From VRUE01 sp963742535 (GTDB taxonomy: Bacteria; Actinomycetota; Thermoleophilia; Solirubrobacterales; 70-9): DNA of 64,000 nt. The notes beneath the pieces are model-generated. The model saw only the letters and a list, made by a program, of their open reading frames with translations. It ran no database searches and was not told the origin of the DNA. This document shows, piece after piece, positions 37,542 to 48,008 of this stretch. Position numbers and translations under genes: made by a program. Within the stretch, counting starts at the first letter, position 1. Every line of letters begins with the position of its first letter. The DNA lies in contig CAVUMC010000002.1 of NCBI GenBank assembly GCA_963742535.1, positions 434,001 to 498,000 on the forward strand. The letters run 5' to 3'.

Positions 37542-38879
37542 ATGTCCACCGCAACGCAGGACAAGGGCGTGGCCGAGCGCAGCATGGGCCTCGGCCTGCG
37601 CTGGCTCAACAAGCTGGCGGGCTCGGACCTGCTCGACCGCATTCGCATTCGCAAGCAGGTCGAGCGAGCGCTGTTCAGCGGCACCAAGCATGGCTTCCGC
37701 TCGGCGACCACCGCCGGGCGCACTTTCAAGGCCGCCCAAAACCTGACCGGCCCCGCCCGGCAAAAGACCGGCAAGCCGCGCAGCCTCTTCGACGTCAGCC
37801 CCGATGACGAGCAGCAGATGCTGCAGGAAGGGGTACGCGACTTCGCCGAGGCGAAGGTACGCCCGATCGCCAAGCAGGCTGACTTCGACCGCTCCACGCC
37901 AGAGGAGGTCCTCTCCCAAGCCAACGAGCTCGGCGTCAACATGCTCGGCGTCCCCGAGGAGCTCGGCGGCGTCATGCACGAGCAGGCCGCCGTCACCAGC
38001 GTCCTGATCGGTGAGGCCTTCGCCCACGGCGACATGGGAGTCGCCTACGCGGCGCTTGCCCCCGGCGCAGTCGCGACCGCGATCGGCCACTGGGGCACGC
38101 CCGAGCAGGAGGCGACCTACCTCCCCTCCTTCACCGGCGAGGACACACCAGCCGCGGCGCTGGCGATGCTCGAGCCGCGGCCGCTGTTCGATCCGCTGAA
38201 GCTGGAGACGACGGCGCGCAAGGACGGCGGTGACTGGGTGCTGAACGGCGTCAAGTCACTGATCGCCCGACCCAAAGAGTGCGAGCTCTTCCTCGTCGCC
38301 GCTGAGGCCGAGGACCTCGGCCCGGCGCTCTTCGTGATCGAGTCCGGCGCCGACGGCCTTGAAATCGAGGACGAGCCGGCGATGGGACTGCGTCCCGCCG
38401 CAACGGGCCGCCTGCTGCTGAAGGACGTGAAGCTACCCGCCGCGGCACTGCTCGGCGAGGGCAAGCGCGAGGACTACATCGAGTGCGTGCAGCGCGCCCG
38501 CGTCGCCTGGTGCGCGCTGGCCGTCGGAACCGCCCAGGCCACGCTCGACTACGTCAAGCAATACGTCAACGAGCGCACCGCCTTCGGCGAACCGATCTCC
38601 AACCGCCAGGGCGTCGCCTTCGCGGTCTCGGACATCGGCATCGAGTCCGAAGGCATGCGACTCGCCACCTACCGCGCGGCCAGCCGCGCCGACCAGGGTC
38701 AGGACTTCGCCCGCGAGGCGGCGATGGCCCGCCGGCTCTGTGCCCAGAAGGGAATGCAGATCGGCTCCGAAGGGGTGCAGTTGCTCGGCGGCCACGGCTT
38801 CGTCAAGGAGCACCCGGTCGAGCGCTGGTACCGCGACCTCCGTGCAGCGGGCGTGATGGAGGGCGCCCTGCTCGTCTAG
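37542..38879 (+). CDS. Acyl-CoA dehydrogenase 1
   Basis: 445 residues. An unusual basic N-terminal region of about 85 residues (RWLNKLAGSDLLDRIRIRKQ, then KTGKPRSLFDVSPD) precedes the normal domain. QMLQEGVRDFAEAKVRPIAK starts the alpha domain, then the beta domain, then AWCALAVGTAQATLDYVKQY, and YVNERTAFGEPISNRQGVAF is the typical substrate/FAD-facing segment. The C-terminus GGHGFVKEHPVERWYRDLRA is the usual signature. It introduces an alpha,beta double bond in acyl-CoA. Only two bases separate it from the hydratase. Mycobacterial FadE5 is one longer protein; here there are two adjacent ACAD genes. Confidence 0.85.
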   Translation: MSTATQDKGVAERSMGLGLRWLNKLAGSDLLDRIRIRKQVERALFSGTKHGFRSATTAGRTFKAAQNLTGPARQKTGKPRSLFDVSPDDEQQMLQEGVRDFAEAKVRPIAKQADFDRSTPEEVLSQANELGVNMLGVPEELGGVMHEQAAVTSVLIGEAFAHGDMGVAYAALAPGAVATAIGHWGTPEQEATYLPSFTGEDTPAAALAMLEPRPLFDPLKLETTARKDGGDWVLNGVKSLIARPKECELFLVAAEAEDLGPALFVIESGADGLEIEDEPAMGLRPAATGRLLLKDVKLPAAALLGEGKREDYIECVQRARVAWCALAVGTAQATLDYVKQYVNERTAFGEPISNRQGVAFAVSDIGIESEGMRLATYRAASRADQGQDFAREAAMARRLCAQKGMQIGSEGVQLLGGHGFVKEHPVERWYRDLRAAGVMEGALLV

Positions 38880-38909
38880 CCCGGCTAGGTACGAGCGAAA
38901 GGAACTCAC

Positions 38910-40124
38910 ATGATCAATCTCGAGATACCAAAGAAGTTCAAGCCCCTCGCCAATCAGGCGAACCAGGTCGCGACCGAGGTCTTCCGACCGATCTCGCGCA
39001 AGTACGACGAGGCCGAGCACTCCTACCCCAAGGAGCTCGACATGCTGGCCTCGCTGATCGACGGCATGAACGAGGGCTCCGACATCGGCGGCGCCGGTGC
39101 CGCTGGCGTGCGCCGTGAGTCCAACGGCGATGCCGATGCCGGCAACCGCAACGGCTCCAACCTCTCCACCGTGCTCGGCATCATCGAGCTCTGCTGGGGT
39201 GACGTCGGCCTGCTGCTCTCGATGCCCCGCCAGGGCCTCGGCAACTCGGCGATCGCCTCGGTGGCGACCGAGGAGCAGCTCGAGAAGTACGGCGGCAAGT
39301 GGGCGGCGATGGCGATCACCGAGCCCGAGGCGGGTTCGGATTCTGCCGCGATCCGCACCACGGCCGACCTCAGCGGCGACGAGTACGTGCTCAACGGCGA
39401 GAAGATTTTCGTCACCTCGGGCGACCGGGCTGACCTGATCGTCGTCTGGGCGACCCTCGACCGCAAAGTCGGCCGAGCGGCGATCAAGTCGTTCATCGTC
39501 GAGCGCGACAACCCCGGCCTGAAGCTGGACCGGCTCGAGCACAAGCTCGGGATCCGGGCCTCGGACACCGCCAACTTCACCCTGCAGAACTGCCGGGTGC
39601 CGAAGGAGGCCCTGCTCGGCAACCCCGAGATCGACACCAAGGCCGGTTTCGGCGGCGCGATGCAGACCTTCGACAACACGCGGCCGCTGGTCGCGGCGAT
39701 GGCAGTTGGTGTTGCCCGGGCCTCACTGGAAGAGACGCGCAAGAAGCTCGAGGAGGCCGGAGTCGAGATCGACTACGACACGCCGACCCTCTCGCAGTCG
39801 GCGGCCGCGGCTCGCTTCCTCGAAATGGAGGCCGACTACGAGGCGTCGCTGCTGCTGACCCTGCAGGCAGCCTGGATGGCGGACAACAGCAAGCCCAACT
39901 CGCTGCAGGCCTCGATGGCCAAGGCGAAGGCGGGACGCACCTGCGTCGACATCGCGCTCAGCTGCGTCGAGCTATGTGGGGCCGTTGGGTACGGCGAGAA
40001 CGAGCTGCTCGAGAAGTGGGCTAGGGACGCGAAGATCCTCGACATCTTTGAGGGGACTCAGCAGATTCAGCTGTTGATCGTGGCTCGGCAGTTGCTGGGC
40101 AAGTCGTCGAGCGAACTGAGGTAG
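38910..40124 (+). CDS. Acyl-CoA dehydrogenase 2
   Basis: 404 residues. AAMAITEPEAGSDSAAIRTT is the ACAD FAD/substrate motif 1 (EPxAGSD), ADLSGDEYVLNGEKIFVTSG the beta domain, and DIFEGTQQIQLLIVARQLL the C-terminal motif with the conserved Glu. The N-terminal region KFKPLANQANQVATEVFRPI is normal. It has a GAAAGGA ribosome site about 10 bases upstream of the ATG. The gene is 30 bases downstream of the first ACAD. The two proteins are not close relatives, so they probably serve different chain lengths or form a heteromer. Confidence 0.87.
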   Translation: MINLEIPKKFKPLANQANQVATEVFRPISRKYDEAEHSYPKELDMLASLIDGMNEGSDIGGAGAAGVRRESNGDADAGNRNGSNLSTVLGIIELCWGDVGLLLSMPRQGLGNSAIASVATEEQLEKYGGKWAAMAITEPEAGSDSAAIRTTADLSGDEYVLNGEKIFVTSGDRADLIVVWATLDRKVGRAAIKSFIVERDNPGLKLDRLEHKLGIRASDTANFTLQNCRVPKEALLGNPEIDTKAGFGGAMQTFDNTRPLVAAMAVGVARASLEETRKKLEEAGVEIDYDTPTLSQSAAAARFLEMEADYEASLLLTLQAAWMADNSKPNSLQASMAKAKAGRTCVDIALSCVELCGAVGYGENELLEKWARDAKILDIFEGTQQIQLLIVARQLLGKSSSELR

Positions 40125-40128
40125 GTAC

Positions 40129-40232
40129 AGAAGGTCCGGTGCCCCTCCCGCTGAGGCCGTTGCGCAGCAGGTCGCGGCGGGAGGTTCGGGGCGTGGTCCC
40201 TGAGCCTCATCGGGAGGGGCACCGGACCTTCT
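40129..40232. repeat. Long palindrome with perfect 22-bp arms
   Basis: AGAAGGTCCGGTGCCCCTCCCG (22 bases, 40129-40150) is the reverse complement of 40211-40232. The next seven bases inside also pair with one mismatch. The loop is about 50 bases. It lies five bases after the ACAD 2 stop. The core GTGCCCCTCCCG is shared with the palindrome at 52.7 kb. Confidence 0.85.
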
Positions 40233-40317
40233 CCGCAAATCGGCAGCTCTAAAAGTGAATTCTCCGCGCTGCCGACCACGACCTCGCTTCATAGCTTCCT
40301 AGGGCAGACTGCGGGCC

Positions 40318-41790
40318 GTGAACTTCATTGAGCTCATGGAGGGGTCGGCGGCTTCGCGGCTTGGGATCGTTGCGGTGGATGCCGAAGGGCACAGGCGGGA
40401 CTGGTACTTCGGAGAACTGATTGCTTGCTCTGCCGGGCTCTCTGGGGCTTTCGCGGCTCGCGGGGTTCGCCGAGGCGACGTGGTTATGACGTTGGTGGGG
40501 AATCGGATTGAGTGGGTGCTCTCCTTGCTTGCTTGTTGGCGGATGGGGGCGGTGGCGTTGCCCTGCAATACGCAATTGCGCAGGCACGATTTGGCGGTGA
40601 GGGTCGCGGCGGCCAACCCGGCGCTATGTGTCGGCGAGAACGAGCTGCTGGCGGAGTTGCCGGATGGGGTGGCGACGATGACCATGGAAGAGGTTGCCGC
40701 GGTGCTCGATGAGGACTTGCCGCAGGAGACGCCGGCGCCGGTGGAAGTGATGGAGGCCGAGGACCCGGCGTTGATCGTGTTTACGTCGGGGACAACGGGC
40801 GATCCGCGGGGGGTCGTGCACGCGTATCGGTATCTGGAGGGGCAGCGAGCGCAGGCGGAGAACTGGCTTGGGTCGCGGAAGGGAGAGCTGGTCTGGTGCA
40901 CGACGGCGACCGGGTGGTCGAAGTCGGCGCGGAACGTGTTCCTCGCGCCCTGGCTGACCGGGGCCGCGGCGGTTATTCACAACGGCCGCTTCGACGCGAG
41001 CGAGCGGCTCGATATCGCTGAGGCGCTCGGGGTCAACGTGCTCTGTCAGGCGCCGACCGAGTACCGCATGCTGGCCAAGCGCACCCAGTTGCGCCGCCTG
41101 CCAAAGCTGCGTCGTATGGTCTCCGCGGGAGAGCCGCTGGAGGCGGAGACGATCGCCGCTTTCCGCGAGGCGACGGGACTGGAGCCGGCCGACGGCTACG
41201 GCCAGACCGAGACCGGCCACATCAGCGGCAACCTCGCTGGCGAGCCGGTCCGCCAGGGCTCGATGGGCAAGGTCCTGCCTGGGATGGAGGTCCGCATCCT
41301 CCCTCCCAAGAAGGGCTCGGACGCGGGCAACTCGACCGCAGGGGAACTCCAGCTGCGCGCCGCCTCCTCACCCACATTCTTCTCGCGCTACCTCGACGGC
41401 GAGCGCTTCGAGGGCGAGTGGTGGCCGACCGGCGACCTGGTCCACGAAGACGGGGACGGCTACCTCTACTTCGAGGGCCGCGACGACGACATCATCCTCT
41501 CGGCCGGGTACCGGATCGGGCCCTTCGAGGTCGAGTCGGCGCTGCTCTCCCACCCCGCCGTCGCCGAAGCGGCCGCGGTCGCCGCCCCTGACCCGGAGCG
41601 CGGCGCGGCTGTGCGCGCGATCGTCGTCCCCCGCGAGCGTGAGCCAAGCGAGGAGCTTGCCCTGGAGCTGCAGGAGCACTGCAAGCGTGTGGCCGCCCCC
41701 TACAAGTTCCCCCGCATCGTCGAGTTCGTCGCGGAGCTGCCAAAGACAAGCAGCGGCAAGATCAAGCGGGCGCAGCTCCGCCAAGGGTAA
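40318..41790 (+). CDS. Acyl-CoA synthetase (AMP-forming)
   Basis: 490 residues. LIVFTSGTTGDPRGVVHAYR is the P-loop A3, PADGYGQTETG the A5 motif, YLYFEGRDDDIILSAGYRIG is A7/A8 and ELPKTSSGKIKRAQL has the A10 catalytic Lys. It activates a carboxylic acid with ATP to acyl-AMP and then acyl-CoA. The N-terminus is 50-60 residues shorter than most MACS family enzymes; a GTG with the -10-like CAGACT seven bases upstream is used as start. The first 300 bases have more T and A than the rest, hinting at a mosaic gene. It likely feeds the dehydrogenase set upstream. Confidence 0.85.
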   Translation: MNFIELMEGSAASRLGIVAVDAEGHRRDWYFGELIACSAGLSGAFAARGVRRGDVVMTLVGNRIEWVLSLLACWRMGAVALPCNTQLRRHDLAVRVAAANPALCVGENELLAELPDGVATMTMEEVAAVLDEDLPQETPAPVEVMEAEDPALIVFTSGTTGDPRGVVHAYRYLEGQRAQAENWLGSRKGELVWCTTATGWSKSARNVFLAPWLTGAAAVIHNGRFDASERLDIAEALGVNVLCQAPTEYRMLAKRTQLRRLPKLRRMVSAGEPLEAETIAAFREATGLEPADGYGQTETGHISGNLAGEPVRQGSMGKVLPGMEVRILPPKKGSDAGNSTAGELQLRAASSPTFFSRYLDGERFEGEWWPTGDLVHEDGDGYLYFEGRDDDIILSAGYRIGPFEVESALLSHPAVAEAAAVAAPDPERGAAVRAIVVPREREPSEELALELQEHCKRVAAPYKFPRIVEFVAELPKTSSGKIKRAQLRQG

Positions 41791-41793
41791 CCT
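41788..41793 (+). promoter_or_regulatory. Candidate -10 (TAACCT) for the SnoaL-like gene
   Basis: TAACCT, overlapping the ACS stop codon, eight bases before the ATG at 41802. Confidence 0.4.
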
Positions 41794-41801
41794 GGGCGAC
41801 C

Positions 41802-42311
41802 ATGTCAGCCAGCAGCCAGTCAACCGACGTCGCCACGCTCGGCCGCGCCTACTTCGAAGCGGTCGGCAGGCGCGACCTCGACGCGATGACCGCCTTCTAT
41901 GAGCCAGGCGGAACCGGGGAGATCCACGGGCTGGTCGAGCTGCACGTACCCACCTCCTACCGGGCCTGGTTCGGCGACCTCTTCGCCGCCTTCCCGGACT
42001 TCGAGCTGGAGATCGTCGAGGTGATCGCCGAGGGCGACAAGGCGGTCGTCCGCTGGAGCGCCACCGGCACCTTCAGCGGCTCGGCCCGCTTCGAAGGCCT
42101 CGACCCCAACGGCGCCAAGGTCGACATCCAAGGCTGCGACGTGCTGACGATCCGCGACGGCCGCATCCAGCGCAACGACGCCTACATGAACGCCGCCGAC
42201 CTCGCCCGTCAGCTCGGCGCCCTACCCCCCGCCGGCTCGCCGATCGAGCGCCTGATGACCGCAGCGCTCAACGTCAAGACTCACGTGATCGACGCGATCC
42301 CTCGCAGCTAA
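41802..42311 (+). CDS. SnoaL-like / NTF2-fold protein (ester cyclase family)
   Basis: 169 residues. LGRAYFEAVGRRDLDAMTAF, then GDLFAAFPDFELEIVEVIAE, then VVRWSATGTFSG and NGAKVDIQGCDVLTIRDGRI follow the SnoaL polyketide-cyclase-like pattern of a cone-shaped NTF2 fold. These proteins bind or isomerise small hydrophobic molecules. No strict catalytic motif is present, so function remains open. Transcribed with or just after the acyl-CoA synthetase. Confidence 0.75.
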   Translation: MSASSQSTDVATLGRAYFEAVGRRDLDAMTAFYEPGGTGEIHGLVELHVPTSYRAWFGDLFAAFPDFELEIVEVIAEGDKAVVRWSATGTFSGSARFEGLDPNGAKVDIQGCDVLTIRDGRIQRNDAYMNAADLARQLGALPPAGSPIERLMTAALNVKTHVIDAIPRS

Positions 42312-42349
42312 AACGGCGAAACCGCCCATAAGCGACCGCCCCTTGGCCC

Positions 42350-43123
42350 CTATTCCTTGGGCGTGCAGGGAAAAACGTGGGTCTCGCCGAGAGTCGTACC
42401 GTCACTGAAGAGGATCTGACCCTGCGTCTTGTAGCTGCCGCTCGGGCAGCTCGCGGTCAGGTAGCTCCTTTGCTCGCCTTTGTAGGGGAATTTGCGTCCC
42501 ACGGTCAGGTCGAAGCGGGTGACCGACCCGTATCCGCCGGCAATCCTCGGGATCCGCGCCAGTATGTGCAGGCCGAAGGGGCCGCGATGGATGCGGGTGA
42601 TCTTTGCCACCGTCACGATCGCCGTCGGCGCCGGCACGGCGACGTAGGCGTGGACGAGGACGGTAGTCGTGCGCCCCTGCACGCCCCCGTTGAAGAGGAC
42701 GACCGGTCCCTGCGCGGAAAACGGCCGCTGTTCGGGAAAGGCGACTTCCACTTCCCCCTCGCCAGAGCCGATCATCGCCTTGCCGCAGACCTTCTTGGCG
42801 ATAGCGGTTTCACGCGCCACGATCAGGCTCTGTTTGCATACCGGAAGCCCCTTCGCGTTCACCCCGATCGTCTTGTCGATGTCGAGGTTCACGGTCCTCA
42901 CCGCCGGAGGATGGCTGCCGTCGAGGGTCCCGATTTCGCCTTTGAGGTGGGCGACGACCGGGACGGCTTCGTGTCGCGGCAGGACCGACGGCGATATGCC
43001 TCCGTCATCCGCGAGGTAGAGGTTGCCGGCGTGCACGACCTGGCGCCGGGCGAGGGCGGTCGCGGCGAAGACCAGCGCGATCCCGGCCACTACTACGGTG
43101 ATGTAGGTCAAATATCTCTTCAT
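42350..43123 (-). CDS. Secreted protein of unknown function
   Basis: 257 residues. Signal peptide YLTYITVVVAGIALVFAATA ends in ALA-R. The rest is beta-rich: HLKGEIGTLDGSHPPAVRTV, then LDIDKTIGVNAKGLPVCKQS, FNGGVQGRTTTVLVHAYVAV and FDLTVGRKFPYKGEQRSYLT. Four Cys (VCKQ, VCGK, SCPSG and PCTP) could form two disulphides. I do not know the family; similar secreted beta-rich proteins are common in this class of actinobacteria in my recollection. A GAGGCGGGGGA ribosome site supports the ATG. The gene is read away from the ACS gene set and alone in its direction. Confidence 0.65.
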   Translation of the reverse strand: MKRYLTYITVVVAGIALVFAATALARRQVVHAGNLYLADDGGISPSVLPRHEAVPVVAHLKGEIGTLDGSHPPAVRTVNLDIDKTIGVNAKGLPVCKQSLIVARETAIAKKVCGKAMIGSGEGEVEVAFPEQRPFSAQGPVVLFNGGVQGRTTTVLVHAYVAVPAPTAIVTVAKITRIHRGPFGLHILARIPRIAGGYGSVTRFDLTVGRKFPYKGEQRSYLTASCPSGSYKTQGQILFSDGTTLGETHVFPCTPKE

Positions 43124-43240
43124 CGTCCCCCGCCTCGGTGCGTTTTCCGGCTAGGGACGATCTTCGTAACAGCGGCTGGTCGCCGCCTCCCCAACATGGG
43201 GAATCGCCGGCTCCAGATTGCGCGGACTGGGAAGCGAGCG

Positions 43241-44467
43241 CTACTCGTCGAGCCGCAAGGCTGTCTCGAGATCCGTGGCCACATCGGCGAGCGGCCGACC
43301 GAGGCGATCTTCGATCGCGCGGATGCGATTGCTGACCGTGCGCCGGTCGACCCCCAGGCGGGCGGCCGTGGACGAGACGTTGCGCCCGGCGGCGAAGTAC
43401 GCGCGCAGGGTCTCGCGAGCGACCTTGCCACCGTCGCGAGCCCCTTCGAGGGGCGCGAGGTAGATCTCCCGCAACGAGGAGGCGATCAGGTCGTCGTGCA
43501 GAGCCGACGCCTGGAAGGCAACGTCAACGTAACGGACGATCCGCTCCCCCCGGCGCTCGGCGATCGGCAGCGCGGCCTTGGCCTGACGATGGCTGAGCCT
43601 CCAGCCGAGGAGTCCCTTCCCCGGCTCACCGACGGTGACCAGCGCCCGCTCGGGCGCGATCGCCTCCAGCTCCCGCACGACCTCCTTCACCGCGAGCGGG
43701 CGGCCGCCACCGAACCAGCATGCCCAGGTCGCTTCTTCCTCATGGCGGACGGAGAGCAGCCGGCGATCGACCTTCGCCGCCAGCTCGCGCATCGTCTCGA
43801 GACCGTCCTCCCCCTTCGCAATCAGGGCGAGGTGATGGGCGTCGAGGTCGTAGCCAAGCTCGGCGTGGTCGACGAGCTCGCCGGCGAGCAGTCGCTTGAC
43901 GCACTCGCGACGGCGATCAGCAGCGCTGGTGGGGCGGTTCTCCGCTTCGCGGGCGTACTCGGCGCCGACCGCAGCGAGCAACCGGTCGAGTACCGCGGCC
44001 TGGGTGCCCAACAGCTGCCGCAGAGCCGAGCCCGGCACCTCGGCCCGCCCGCCCTCCTCGATCAGCAGGTCGCCGATCAGCGTGTTACCGGCGACGTAGC
44101 GGCGCAGGATCGTGTCCAGGGGCACGCCGTCCCGGGCCGCCAGGCGAGCTTGGGCGAGCAGGGACGGAGGGACGTCGGAAGGGCGACGCTCGCCGAGCTC
44201 GAGGGTTGAGATCGCGTACTGGATCGCGATCGGGAGGGCAGCATGGAGGCCCTGCAGGTAAGCCGGATCCCGCACCTCATGTGGGTCGGCGATCGCGTAG
44301 ACCCGCGTCGTGATCGCGGCTTCCAGCTCCGGCAGGCGCAATCGCAGACGGGCGGCGAGAGCGCTGCGAACGTCACCTGGAGAATGACCCCCAGCCGAGC
44401 CCCGGCGGGATCGTCCCCCCACACCACCGCGCGAGCCATCGCGGCGCGTGCGGCCCCCCTCACCCAC
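43241..44467 (-). CDS. PucR-family transcriptional regulator
   Basis: 408 residues. The C-terminal 60 residues have the PucR HTH: ETLRAYFAAGRNVSSTAARL, then GVDRRTVSNRIRAIEDRLGR. The middle carries a GGDEF-like fold without catalytic motif (residues 190-330), as is usual in CdaR/PucR proteins. The N-terminal 25 residues are Gly/Arg-rich and may not be translated. GTG 44467 overlaps the stop of the GGDEF/EAL gene by one base. PucR proteins control purine, sugar-acid or other catabolic genes; the target is unknown here. Confidence 0.8.
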   Translation of the reverse strand: MGEGGRTRRDGSRGGVGGRSRRGSAGGHSPGDVRSALAARLRLRLPELEAAITTRVYAIADPHEVRDPAYLQGLHAALPIAIQYAISTLELGERRPSDVPPSLLAQARLAARDGVPLDTILRRYVAGNTLIGDLLIEEGGRAEVPGSALRQLLGTQAAVLDRLLAAVGAEYAREAENRPTSAADRRRECVKRLLAGELVDHAELGYDLDAHHLALIAKGEDGLETMRELAAKVDRRLLSVRHEEEATWACWFGGGRPLAVKEVVRELEAIAPERALVTVGEPGKGLLGWRLSHRQAKAALPIAERRGERIVRYVDVAFQASALHDDLIASSLREIYLAPLEGARDGGKVARETLRAYFAAGRNVSSTAARLGVDRRTVSNRIRAIEDRLGRPLADVATDLETALRLDE

Positions 44468-45870
44468 TAGAGCGCTTCGGCGATATCGACCGGGCGGCCG
44501 AGGTGGTAGCCCTGGGCCATATCAACGCCATATTCGCGCAGCATCTCGGCTGTCACGTCGTCCTGCACGTACTCGGCGATCGTCGCCTTGCCGAGGCCGC
44601 GGGCGATCTGCACGATCGCCTGGACCGTGAGCTGGTCGGCGTCGCTGTTTGGCATGTCGCGGATGAAGGAGCCGTCGATCTTGATCAGGTCGAAGGGGAT
44701 GCTCTTCAGATAATGGAAGGGACCAAAGCCGGCACCGTAGTCGTCGATCGCGACCTGGCAACCGAACTCGGTGATGCGATCGGCGAAGCCGGCTGCCGCT
44801 TCGTAGTCGCGCACCGGCGCGGTCTCGGTGATCTCGAAGGTGCAGCGCGCCGGGTCGGCATCGCCCTCGTCGAGGCGGCGCTCGATGAATTCGAGCACCG
44901 AGCGGTCGGCGACCGAGGCACCGGAGAGGTTGACGTGCAACGAGACCGGAGCGCCATCCTGCTCACGCTGGGCGAGCAGTTCGAGTGCCTGAGCAACGAC
45001 CCAGCGATCCAGCTCCTGCACCATGCCGGAGCGCTCGGCGGCCTCGATGAAAGACGCGGCCGGCAGCAGCTCACCGTTTTCACCGGTCATCCGCAACAGC
45101 AGCTCGTAGCGCTCGATCCCACCCGAGGCGAGCGAGCGGATCGGCTGCGTGTGCAGGCTGAGTCGGTCCTGGGTGAGCGCATCGCGAATCCGGGCGCTGG
45201 TCGTCTGGCGGCGCTGCTGCTGCCGCTGCGGCTCGGTCGGATCCTGGAAGAGGGCGATCTGGTTGCGGCCGCCCTCCTTCGCCGTGTACATCGCCTGATC
45301 GGCGGCGACCAGGATCGCCTCGGCGCCAATGCCGCGCTCGCCGCCGAACATAGTGATGCCGACGCTGATCGTCGCCTGGTCGGTGTCGAGCCCGGCGGCG
45401 GCGTCCTCGGCAACCTGTGCCCGCAAGTCCTCGCCGAGCTGCAACGCACCCTCGGTGTCGGTCTGCGGCATCAGCACCGCGAACTCGTCGCCGGAGAGGC
45501 GGGCGACGATGTCGGTCGTGCGCACCCGCTCGCGCATGATCGCGGCGACGTGCCGGATCAGGTTGTCGCCGGCGTGGTGGCCAAGGCTGTCGTTGATCGC
45601 CTTGAGACCGTCGATGTCGACGATCATCACCGCGCCCTGGCCGCCATAGCGGGCACTGAAGGAGACGAAAGTGTCGAGCTCGGCCCGGAAGCGCCGACGG
45701 TCGAGCAGGCCGGTCAGCGAGTCGTGATCGGCGATGTAGCGCAGCTCGGCCTCGGTTTTCTCGGCTTTGGCAAGCGCTTGGTCGATGACCTTGCGGTCCT
45801 CGGGGGCGAGCTTGGCGAGAACCGCCTCAATCGCCGAACGGCCTTGAATTGCACTGTCTTGGTCGGTCAA
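44467..45870 (-). CDS. GGDEF-EAL protein (diguanylate cyclase / phosphodiesterase)
   Basis: 467 residues. A GGDEF domain at about residues 45-210 has RLSGDEFAVL (active variant SGDEF) preceded five residues earlier by RTTD, a product-inhibition I-site. An EAL domain at about 225-467 has the variant ELL in place of EAL (YELLLRM), then VNLSG, EITETAP, DDYGAGFGPFHYLKSIP and IKIDGSFIR, so most metal ligands are present. It can be both cyclase and phosphodiesterase; which prevails cannot be told. There is no membrane segment or sensory domain, only a short coiled N-terminus. It forms an operon with the PucR regulator. Confidence 0.87.
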   Translation of the reverse strand: MTDQDSAIQGRSAIEAVLAKLAPEDRKVIDQALAKAEKTEAELRYIADHDSLTGLLDRRRFRAELDTFVSFSARYGGQGAVMIVDIDGLKAINDSLGHHAGDNLIRHVAAIMRERVRTTDIVARLSGDEFAVLMPQTDTEGALQLGEDLRAQVAEDAAAGLDTDQATISVGITMFGGERGIGAEAILVAADQAMYTAKEGGRNQIALFQDPTEPQRQQQRRQTTSARIRDALTQDRLSLHTQPIRSLASGGIERYELLLRMTGENGELLPAASFIEAAERSGMVQELDRWVVAQALELLAQREQDGAPVSLHVNLSGASVADRSVLEFIERRLDEGDADPARCTFEITETAPVRDYEAAAGFADRITEFGCQVAIDDYGAGFGPFHYLKSIPFDLIKIDGSFIRDMPNSDADQLTVQAIVQIARGLGKATIAEYVQDDVTAEMLREYGVDMAQGYHLGRPVDIAEAL

Positions 45871-45998
45871 CCAGCTAAAGCTAGAGCTTCGCGCGGTCGG
45901 CTGAACAGGGTTTTAGGCATGTGGACCCTAATCAGTACGAATTTCACCTACTAAGTTTTGCTAATAGTCAATCCGCCCGGGATAGGTCACAGCACGGG

Positions 45999-46004
45999 TA
46001 GTGT
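45999..46004 (+). promoter_or_regulatory. Candidate leaderless -10 (TAGTGT) for the DUF255 gene
   Basis: TAGTGT six bases before the ATG at 46011; no ribosome site between. Confidence 0.5.
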
Positions 46005-46010
46005 GACTTT

Positions 46011-47987
<1,977 letters not shown>

Positions 47988-48008
47988 CCTGCTAGGAATA
48001 ATTGTCCA

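Noticed and set aside
42377..44209. 610-codon frame on the plus strand opposite the secreted protein and PucR genes
   Set aside because: Shadow frame with no recognisable domain; PucR HTH on the minus strand is clear.
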